A stretch of DNA of 18,366 nucleotides, from NCBI GenBank assembly GCA_958402075.1, contig CATXSD010000048.1, positions 1-18,366 of the forward strand, read 5' to 3'. A program made the position numbers and the translations under genes. Positions 13,010-18,366 of the stretch are shown one piece after another. This DNA comes from Mediterranea massiliensis. GTDB taxonomy: Bacteria; Bacteroidota; Bacteroidia; Bacteroidales; Bacteroidaceae. Below the pieces are notes generated by a model, which had not been told where the DNA came from, did no database searches, and saw only the letters and a list, made by a program, of their open reading frames with translations. How positions within the stretch are numbered: position 1 is the stretch's first letter; each line of letters begins with the position of its first letter.

Positions 13010-13045
13010 TTGGAGGCTGCCGGAGGCTCCCCGGGGGGCCCTTGC

Positions 13046-13189
13046 GACACGGTGCTTCGTGAGGGTGCGACACAGTGCTTCCTGAGGGTGTCACGAAGCA
13101 CTTCCTGAGGGGGTGACGAAGCACTTCGTCAGAGGGTCAGGAAGCACTGCATGGGAACGCCACGGAGCACTGCGGCGTGGAGGCTGCCC
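13046..13189. repeat. Degenerate tandem array, exact 23-bp period
   Basis: Six units start with GTGCTTC or GCACTTC/GCACTGC at 13052, 13075, 13098, 13121, 13144 and 13167, all exactly 23 bp apart. The middle copies have palindromic cores such as ACGAAG-CA-CTTCGT. A related GAAGCGCTCTTC lies at 13191-13202, out of period. The array ends about 130 bp before the methyltransferase start. The remaining stretch, 13210-13333, is AT-richer and holds a poor promoter-like TTATTTTG at 13261-13268. Confidence 0.8.
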
Positions 13190-13333
13190 GGAAGCGCTCT
13201 TCGGGCGCGCGCATGTCTTAAATCTCCTTAACAAACGGCCTGTAAATCACTTTTTATTTGTTATTTTGCACCAAATTTAGGTGTGCTGTGTCCCGGCTGT
13301 TCGCGGATGCGCCGCCTTAGGCCGGAATTGTCG

Positions 13334-14236
13334 ATGAATACACTCACTATAAAAACCTGTCCGTTGTGTGGCGGAACCCATCTGGAGCGAACGCTGACGT
13401 GCGTGGACCATTATGCCACGGGCGAGGCGTTCCACTTGTGCCGTTGTGCCGACTGCGGCTTCCTGTTCACACAGGACTTCCCCGTGGAGGCGGAGATAGG
13501 CCGCTACTACGAGACGCCCGACTACATCTCGCATTCGGATACCCGCAAGGGACTGATGAACCGGGTGTACCACTGGGTGCGCCGCTACATGCTGAAGCGC
13601 AAGGCACGGCTGGTGCGCAGCGAGGCACACCGCCGCGAAGGCCGCCTGCTGGACATCGGGACGGGGACGGGCTACTTTGCCGACACCATGCAGCGGCTGG
13701 GCTGGCAGGTGGAGGCGGTGGAGAAGAGTGCCGCCGCCCGTGAGTTTGCCCTCGCCCACTTCGGTCTGCAGGTACGCCCCGACACGGAGCTGGGCAGCTA
13801 TGCCGACGACAGCTTCGACGTCATTACCCTGTGGCACGTGATGGAGCATCTGGAGCATCTGAACGAGACGTGGGAGACGCTGCGCCGCCTGCTCACCGAC
13901 AAGGGTGTGCTCATCGTGGCCGTGCCCAACTGCTCGTCCTACGACGCCCGCAAGTATGGTGCCTACTGGGCCGCCTACGACGTGCCCCGCCACCTGTGGC
14001 ACTTCACGCCCGCCACCATGCAGCAGCTGGCCTCGAAGCACGGCTTCATCCTGTCGGCCCGCTACCCCATGCCGTTCGACGCCTTCTACGTGTCGATGCT
14101 CACCGAGCGCCACATGCGCCGTTCGTGCGCCTTCGTGCGCGGCCTGCTGACGGGCACACTGGCCTGGCTGAGCTCGCTGGTGCGCAAGGACCGCAGCAGT
14201 TCCATGATTTACGTATTCAGAAAGAAGAAATTATGA
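13334..14236 (+). CDS. Class I SAM-dependent methyltransferase with N-terminal zinc ribbon
   Basis: The 300-residue protein opens MNTLTIKTCPLCGG. A putative zinc ribbon is formed by Cys9, Cys12, Cys38 and Cys41 (CPLCGG, CADCGF). The Rossmann methyltransferase domain begins with LLDIGTGTGYF (105-115, SAM glycine loop). It continues with FDVITLWHVMEHLEHL (161-176) and GVLIVAVPN (191-199). An upstream in-frame ATG at 13283 would add 17 residues but would fall within the leader close to the promoter-like box at 13261. The gene heads a seven-gene operon and overlaps ftsX by ATGA. The substrate is unknown. Similar zinc-ribbon methyltransferases act on small molecules, lipids or sugars, and the position gives no decisive clue. 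Confidence 0.88.
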   Translation: MNTLTIKTCPLCGGTHLERTLTCVDHYATGEAFHLCRCADCGFLFTQDFPVEAEIGRYYETPDYISHSDTRKGLMNRVYHWVRRYMLKRKARLVRSEAHRREGRLLDIGTGTGYFADTMQRLGWQVEAVEKSAAAREFALAHFGLQVRPDTELGSYADDSFDVITLWHVMEHLEHLNETWETLRRLLTDKGVLIVAVPNCSSYDARKYGAYWAAYDVPRHLWHFTPATMQQLASKHGFILSARYPMPFDAFYVSMLTERHMRRSCAFVRGLLTGTLAWLSSLVRKDRSSSMIYVFRKKKL

Positions 14237-15114
14237 AATCCAGACCCACCTCTCCCCAGTCGCCGTTGTTCGACATGCAGTTCGTCACCTCGTGCATCAG
14301 CACCACGCTGGTGTTGCTGCTGCTGGGCCTGGTCGTGTTCTTCGTGCTGGCCGCCCGCAACCTGTCGGTGTATGTCAAGGAGAACATCAACTTCTCCATC
14401 GTCATCAGCGACGACATGAAGGAGCGCGACATCCTGCGCCTGCAGAAGAGCCTCAATGGCGAGCCGTTCGTGAAGAGCACCGAATACATCTCCAAGAAGC
14501 AGGCCCTCGCGGAGCAGACCGAAGCGATGGGCACCGACCCGCAGGAGTTTCTGGGCTACAATCCCTTCTCGGCCTCCATCGAGGTGAAGCTCAAGTCGGA
14601 CTATGCCAATGCGGACAGCATCGCCAAGATCGAGAAGCAGATACGGAGGAACACCGACATACAGGACGTGCTCTATCAGAAGGACCTGGTGGACGCGGTG
14701 AACGACAACATCCGCAAGATCAGCCTCCTGCTGCTGGGCCTGGCGGTGATACTGGCGCTGATTTCGTTTGCGCTGATCAACAATACCATACGGCTGGCCG
14801 TCTATTCCAAACGCTTCCTGATACACACTATGAAGCTGGTGGGGGCGAGCTGGGGCTTCATCCGCCGTCCGTTCCTGCGGCGCAACTTCTGGATAGGCGT
14901 GCTCTCGGCCGCGCTGGCCGACGGGCTGCTGTGGGCGACGGCCACCTGGCTGGTGGAGCGGGAGCCCGAGCTGGTCAAGGTCATCACGCCCGAAGTGATG
15001 CTGCTGGTGTCGGTGGCCGTGCTGGTGTTCGGCGTGCTCATCACGTGGCTCTGCGCCCTGCTTTCGGTCAACAAGTACCTGCGCATGAAGGCCGGTGCGC
15101 TGTATCACATCTGA
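14233..15114 (+). CDS. ftsX: Cell division protein FtsX (ABC transporter permease-like)
   Basis: FtsX is the membrane partner of the ATPase FtsE. The pair couples divisome assembly to activation of peptidoglycan hydrolases. The 293-residue protein shows the family topology: TM1 at about 21-42, a large extracytoplasmic domain at about 43-160, then TM2 (162-184), TM3 (219-241) and TM4 (254-277). The cytoplasmic loop carries the conserved IHTMKLVGASWGFIRRPF (197-214). ATG 14233 overlaps the methyltransferase stop (ATGA), fixing the start and suggesting translational coupling. ftsE is not in the window, so it must be encoded elsewhere. Confidence is high from topology and the KLVGAS motif. Confidence 0.94.
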   Translation: MKSRPTSPQSPLFDMQFVTSCISTTLVLLLLGLVVFFVLAARNLSVYVKENINFSIVISDDMKERDILRLQKSLNGEPFVKSTEYISKKQALAEQTEAMGTDPQEFLGYNPFSASIEVKLKSDYANADSIAKIEKQIRRNTDIQDVLYQKDLVDAVNDNIRKISLLLLGLAVILALISFALINNTIRLAVYSKRFLIHTMKLVGASWGFIRRPFLRRNFWIGVLSAALADGLLWATATWLVEREPELVKVITPEVMLLVSVAVLVFGVLITWLCALLSVNKYLRMKAGALYHI

Positions 15115-15148
15115 CAAGAGGTTGGACAACAATAACAAATAAGTAGAT

Positions 15149-15412
15149 ATGGATAAGAAAAAGTTTGCTTTCGACAAGACCAATTTCATCCTGCTGGCCA
15201 TCGGCATGCTGGTGGTCATCATCGGCTTTGTGCTGATGACGGGACCGTCGTCCACTCCGACGCACTTCGAGCCCGACATCTTCAGCGTGCGCCGCATCAA
15301 GGTGGCACCCGTAGTGTGCCTGCTGGGCTTCCTGTTCATGATTTACGGCGTGCTGCGCCGGCCCAAGGACAGTGGCGAAGGGAATGGAAACAACGATGAA
15401 ACAGTAAAATAA
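15149..15412 (+). CDS. DUF3098 family small membrane protein
   Basis: This is an 87-residue protein with two predicted membrane helices. The first is NFILLAIGMLVVIIGFVLM (about 12-30), and the second is VAPVVCLLGFLFMIYGVL (about 51-68). Between them lies a short periplasmic loop with FEPDIFSVRRIKVAP. The C-terminus is charged and disordered. It matches the pattern of DUF3098, a Bacteroidetes family found between ftsX and uppP, from memory. No biochemical function is known. Its place between a divisome gene and a cell-wall lipid-carrier gene hints at a role in envelope growth, which is inference only. Confidence 0.85.
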   Translation: MDKKKFAFDKTNFILLAIGMLVVIIGFVLMTGPSSTPTHFEPDIFSVRRIKVAPVVCLLGFLFMIYGVLRRPKDSGEGNGNNDETVK

Positions 15413-15430
15413 TACGATTATAAAGAGACA

Positions 15431-16231
15431 ATGGAATGGTTTGAAGCGCTTGTCCTTGGGCTTTTGCAAGGACTGACAGAGTATTTGCCGGTGAGCAGCA
15501 GCGGCCACCTGGCCATAGGTTCGGCCCTGTTCGGCATCGAGGGAGAGGAAAATCTGGCTTTCACCGTCGTGGTGCATGTAGCCACGGTGTTCAGCACGCT
15601 GGTGGTTCTCTGGAAAGAGATTGACTGGATATTCAAGGGCCTGTTCAAGTTCCGCATGAACGACGAGACCCGTTACGTCATCAACATCGTCATTTCGATG
15701 ATACCCATCGGCATCGTGGGCGTGTTCTTCAAGGAGCAGGTAGAAGCCATCTTCGGCTCGGGCCTGCTGATCGTGGGATGCTGCCTGCTGCTGACGGCGG
15801 CCCTGCTCACCTTCTCCTACTATTACAAGCCCCGCCAGAAGGCCGAAATCTCGAAGAAGGATGCCTTCATCATCGGCCTGGCACAGGCTTGTGCTGTACT
15901 TCCGGGCCTTTCGCGTTCGGGCAGCACCATCGCTACGGGCCTCCTGCTGGGCGACGACAAGGCCAAGCTGGCCCAGTTCTCCTTCCTGATGGTCATTCCC
16001 CCCATTCTGGGCGAGGCCCTGCTCGACGGCATGAAGCTGATGAAGGGCGAGGCCATTGCGGGCGATATCCCCACGCTGTCGCTGGTCATCGGTTTTGTGG
16101 CCGCGTTCGTGTCGGGCTGCCTGGCCTGCAAGTGGATGATCAACATCGTGAAGAAGGGCAAGCTGGTGTATTTCGGCATCTATTGCGCCATCGTCGGTGC
16201 AGTGACGCTGGTGGTGAACCTGCTCGGATGA
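15431..16231 (+). CDS. uppP: Undecaprenyl-diphosphatase
   Basis: UppP (BacA) removes a phosphate from undecaprenyl diphosphate, so the lipid carrier can be reused for peptidoglycan and surface glycan synthesis; its loss or excess alters bacitracin sensitivity. The 266-residue polytopic protein has the two family motifs. GLLQGLTEYLPVSSSGH (10-26) contains Glu17 and the serine cluster, and LPGLSRSGSTIATG (157-170) contains Arg162. About seven or eight hydrophobic segments are visible. It lies 18 bp after the DUF3098 gene, within the ftsX operon. Identity is firm. Confidence 0.96.
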   Translation: MEWFEALVLGLLQGLTEYLPVSSSGHLAIGSALFGIEGEENLAFTVVVHVATVFSTLVVLWKEIDWIFKGLFKFRMNDETRYVINIVISMIPIGIVGVFFKEQVEAIFGSGLLIVGCCLLLTAALLTFSYYYKPRQKAEISKKDAFIIGLAQACAVLPGLSRSGSTIATGLLLGDDKAKLAQFSFLMVIPPILGEALLDGMKLMKGEAIAGDIPTLSLVIGFVAAFVSGCLACKWMINIVKKGKLVYFGIYCAIVGAVTLVVNLLG

Positions 16232-16263
16232 TTCTTGTTATTAAGATATAAGATAAGAGAGAC

Positions 16264-16977
16264 GTGAATTTCAAGAGAGGAGAAGTCTTGTACCTGAACA
16301 AGCCGCTGGGGTGGACCTCGTTCAAGGTGGTGGGCCACGTGCGCTACCACATCTGCCGGCGGCTGGGAGTGAAGAAACTGAAAGTGGGCCATGCCGGCAC
16401 GCTCGACCCCCTGGCAACGGGTGTCATGATTGTATGCACGGGCAAGGCCACCAAGCGGATAGAAGAGTTCCAGTACCACACGAAGGAGTACGTCGCCACC
16501 ATCCGGCTGGGCGCCACGACCCCTTCCTACGACCTGGAGCACGAGATAGACGCCGTCTATCCCACGGAGCACATCACCCGCGAGCTGGTGGAGGAGACGC
16601 TGAAGCGCTTCGTCGGCGAGATACAGCAGGTGCCCCCTGCCTTCTCGGCCTGCATGGTGAACGGCACGCGCGCCTACGACCTGGCCCGCCGCGGCGAGGA
16701 CGTGGAGCTGAAGCCCAAGCTGCTCGTCATCGACGAGATTGAGCTGCTGGAGTGCAACCTGCCCGAGATAAAGGTGCGCGTGGTGTGCAGCAAGGGTACC
16801 TACATCCGTGCCCTGGCCCGCGACATCGGCGAGGCGCTGGACAGCGGCGCCCATCTGACGGCCCTGGAGCGTACGCGCGTGGGCGACGTCCGCATAGAGG
16901 ACTGCCTCAATCCGCTGGACTTCAGGGAGTGGATTGACGCGCAGGAGATAGAGACGGAAGAAGAACAAGAACTATAA
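16264..16977 (+). CDS. truB: tRNA pseudouridine-55 synthase, GTG start
   Basis: TruB makes pseudouridine 55 in the T-loop of elongator tRNAs. The 237-residue protein reads MNFKRGEVLYLNKPLGWTSF from a GTG codon at 16264. No in-frame ATG precedes it before a stop at 16249, and the N-terminus fits the family. The catalytic Asp48 lies in GHAGTLDPLATG. VPPAFSA follows in the middle, and the C-terminal CSKGTYIRALARDIGEAL motif is present. A short acidic tail (EIETEEEQEL) ends the protein, and no separate PUA domain is visible. It lies 32 bp after uppP and 30 bp before queA, so it is cotranscribed. Confidence 0.95.
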   Translation: MNFKRGEVLYLNKPLGWTSFKVVGHVRYHICRRLGVKKLKVGHAGTLDPLATGVMIVCTGKATKRIEEFQYHTKEYVATIRLGATTPSYDLEHEIDAVYPTEHITRELVEETLKRFVGEIQQVPPAFSACMVNGTRAYDLARRGEDVELKPKLLVIDEIELLECNLPEIKVRVVCSKGTYIRALARDIGEALDSGAHLTALERTRVGDVRIEDCLNPLDFREWIDAQEIETEEEQEL

Positions 16978-17007
16978 AACAACCTATTATAAAAAGAAAG
17001 GAAAGAT

Positions 17008-18066
17008 ATGAAACTGTCGCAATTCAAATTCAAGCTTCCTGAAGAGAGGATAGCTCTGCATCCCACGAAGTACAGGGATGAGTCGCGCCTGATGGTGCTG
17101 CACCGCAAGACAGGGGAGATAGAACATCGGGTGTTCAAGGAAATACTGGACTATTTCGACGACAAGGATGTGTTTGTCTTCAACGACACCAAGGTTTTTC
17201 CCGCCCGCCTGTATGGCAACAAGGAGAAGACCGGTGCCCGCATCGAGGTGTTCCTGCTGCGCGAGCTGAATGAAGAACTGCGCTTGTGGGACGTGCTCGT
17301 CGACCCTGCCCGCAAGATACGTATCGGCAACAAGCTCTACTTCGGCGACGACGACTCGATGGTGGCCGAAGTCATCGACAACACCACTTCGCGCGGACGT
17401 ACGCTGCGTTTCCTCTACGACGGTCCGCACGATGAATTCAAGAAGGCCCTCTATGCTTTGGGCGAGACGCCGCTGCCCCACAGCATCATCAACCGCCCCG
17501 TAGAACCCGAGGATGCTGAACGCTTCCAGTCCATCTTTGCCCGCCACGAAGGTGCCGTGACGGCTCCTACGGCCAACCTGCACTTCAGCCGCGAGCTGAT
17601 GAAGCGCATGGAGATCAAGGGTATCGACTTTGCGTTCATCACCCTGCATGCCGGCTTGGGCAACTTTCGTGAAATCGACGTGGAAGACCTGACGAAGCAC
17701 AAGACCGACTCCGAACAGATGATTGTGGACCAGGAGGCCGTCAACATCGTCAACCGTGCCAAGGACCTGAACAAGCAGGTGTGCGCGGTAGGTACGACGG
17801 TGATGCGTGCCATCGAGAGCACCGTCAGCACCGACGGCCATCTGAAGACCTACGACGGCTGGACGAACAAGTTCATCTTCCCGCCCTACGACTTCACCGT
17901 GGCCAATGCGATGGTGTCCAACTTCCACATGCCGCTCTCCACGCTGCTGATGATTGTGGCCGCTTTCGGCGGATACGAGCAGGTGATGAACGCCTACGAC
18001 GTGGCTCTGAAGGAAGGCTACCGTTTCGGTACCTATGGCGACGCCATGCTGATTACGGACAAGTAA
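17008..18066 (+). CDS. queA: S-adenosylmethionine:tRNA ribosyltransferase-isomerase
   Basis: QueA transfers and isomerises the ribosyl moiety of SAM onto preQ1 at the wobble position of GUN-anticodon tRNAs, giving epoxyqueuosine. The 352-residue length is normal. The start MKLSQFKFKLPEERIALHPT gives the family N-terminus (Phe-x-LPxxxIA). VFVFNDTKVFPARLYGNK and HEGAVTAPTANLHF are conserved. So are FITLHAGLGNFR and the C-terminal NFHMPLSTLLMIVAAFGG. ATG 17008 follows an A-rich leader with AAAGGAAAGAT. Together with truB this makes a tRNA-modification pair inside the operon. Confidence is high. Confidence 0.97.
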   Translation: MKLSQFKFKLPEERIALHPTKYRDESRLMVLHRKTGEIEHRVFKEILDYFDDKDVFVFNDTKVFPARLYGNKEKTGARIEVFLLRELNEELRLWDVLVDPARKIRIGNKLYFGDDDSMVAEVIDNTTSRGRTLRFLYDGPHDEFKKALYALGETPLPHSIINRPVEPEDAERFQSIFARHEGAVTAPTANLHFSRELMKRMEIKGIDFAFITLHAGLGNFREIDVEDLTKHKTDSEQMIVDQEAVNIVNRAKDLNKQVCAVGTTVMRAIESTVSTDGHLKTYDGWTNKFIFPPYDFTVANAMVSNFHMPLSTLLMIVAAFGGYEQVMNAYDVALKEGYRFGTYGDAMLITDK

Positions 18067-18074
18067 ACTGATCT

Positions 18075-18195
18075 AATGAAGAACGAAGAATGAAGAATGA
18101 AGAATTCTCAGAGAAAGAGTTTGTGGGCGCAGAAATAGATAACCCTATGGCCTCTGAATCGCAAGGAAATGCCTCATCATTCTTCGTTCTTCATT
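18075..18195. repeat. Inverted-repeat (MITE-like) element between queA and folK
   Basis: A perfect 19-bp inverted repeat joins 18075-18093 and 18177-18195, enclosing 83 bp. The arms are built from GAAGAAT/GAAGAAC steps, and the left one continues as more GAAGAATGAA. The unit starts 8 bp after the queA stop and ends 8 bp before the likely folK start. Similar GAAGAATGAAGAAT inverted elements are scattered in Bacteroides intergenic DNA, from memory. The open frame of folK runs through it without a stop. Confidence 0.75.
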
Positions 18196-18203
18196 CTTCA
18201 TTT

Positions 18204-18366
18204 GTGTACTTTTTAGGGTTGGGTACCAACCTCGGCAACAAGGAGCAGAACCTCCGCGATGCCGTGCAGAAGATAGAGGAGCGGATAGGGAGAGTCACCT
18301 CCCTGTCCGCTTTTTATGCGACGGCCCCTTGGGGCTTCGATTCGGTCAACAGCTTCCTGAACGCCG
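18204..18366 (+). CDS. folK: 2-amino-4-hydroxy-6-hydroxymethyldihydropteridine diphosphokinase, 5' part only
   Basis: FolK (HPPK) transfers pyrophosphate from ATP to hydroxymethyldihydropterin in folate synthesis. The visible part reads FLGLGTNLGNKEQNLRDAV near the N-terminus, then LSAFYATAPWGFDSVNSFLN, matching the family start and its YxTxPWG loop. The gene runs off the right edge. GTG 18204 gives the normal family N-terminus. The frame is also open upstream, with ATG at 18147 and 18090 (after a stop at 18069), which would add 19 or 38 residues derived from the inverted-repeat element. No Shine-Dalgarno distinguishes them. It is the last visible gene of the operon. Confidence 0.85.
   Translation, partial: MYFLGLGTNLGNKEQNLRDAVQKIEERIGRVTSLSAFYATAPWGFDSVNSFLNA

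Noticed and set aside
13046..13202. CRISPR array
   Set aside because: The repeated units are degenerate, contiguous and 22-23 bp in total, with no constant repeat separated by unique spacers. No cas genes are nearby.
13238..13268. Promoter of the methyltransferase-ftsX operon
   Set aside because: TTATTTTG resembles a -7 box with one mismatch, but no TTTG is found at the right distance upstream.

Overview
The window reads as a chromosomal segment of a Bacteroidales bacterium, probably Bacteroidaceae. The reasons are promoters of the Bacteroidetes type (TTTG, about 19-21 bp, TAnnTTTG), mostly weak Shine-Dalgarno sites, a succinate CoA-transferase, DUF3836 and DUF3098 genes known mainly from Bacteroidetes, and the order methyltransferase-ftsX-DUF3098-uppP-truB-queA-folK. 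Coding regions look GC-rich for the group. The species cannot be named from sequence reading alone. No phage, insertion sequence, CRISPR array, rRNA or tRNA gene was seen.

Minus strand, 1-6169: a complete tryptophan operon, except that trpA is cut by the window edge. Transcription order is promoter, trpL leader peptide with three consecutive Trp codons, an intrinsic terminator acting as attenuator, then trpB-trpE-trpC-trpF-trpG-trpD-trpA. The genes are tightly packed, with ATGA overlaps at trpB/trpE and trpC/trpF. The two anthranilate synthase subunits TrpE and TrpG are separated by trpC and trpF.

Minus strand, 6185-8257: a succinate/acetyl-CoA CoA-transferase gene (propionate/succinate fermentation) with its terminator, preceded by a small membrane-anchored proline-rich protein with its own promoter. 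The 535-bp gap that follows (8200-8734) holds that promoter, an AT-rich stretch that looks like a short minus-strand RNA gene, a GC-rich stretch of imperfect palindromes, and the miaB promoter.

8673-12138: miaB (tRNA ms2i6A synthesis) and aqpZ (water channel) on the plus strand, then a convergent acyltransferase-3 membrane protein. The 329-bp gap between miaB and aqpZ carries a 22-bp-period array of palindromes.

12174-13333: a secreted DUF3836 protein on the minus strand with a near-consensus sigma-54 promoter and two inverted-repeat candidate activator sites upstream. The rest of this 710-bp gap holds two degenerate tandem arrays with exact 22-bp and 23-bp periods.

Plus strand, 13334-18366: a compact operon of a class I methyltransferase, ftsX (cell division), a DUF3098 membrane protein, uppP (undecaprenyl-diphosphate recycling), truB (tRNA pseudouridine 55), queA (queuosine) and the 5' end of folK (folate). 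An inverted-repeat, MITE-like element sits between queA and folK.

The least explained parts are the periodic palindrome arrays, the sigma-54/DUF3836 unit, the putative small RNA and the element in front of folK.
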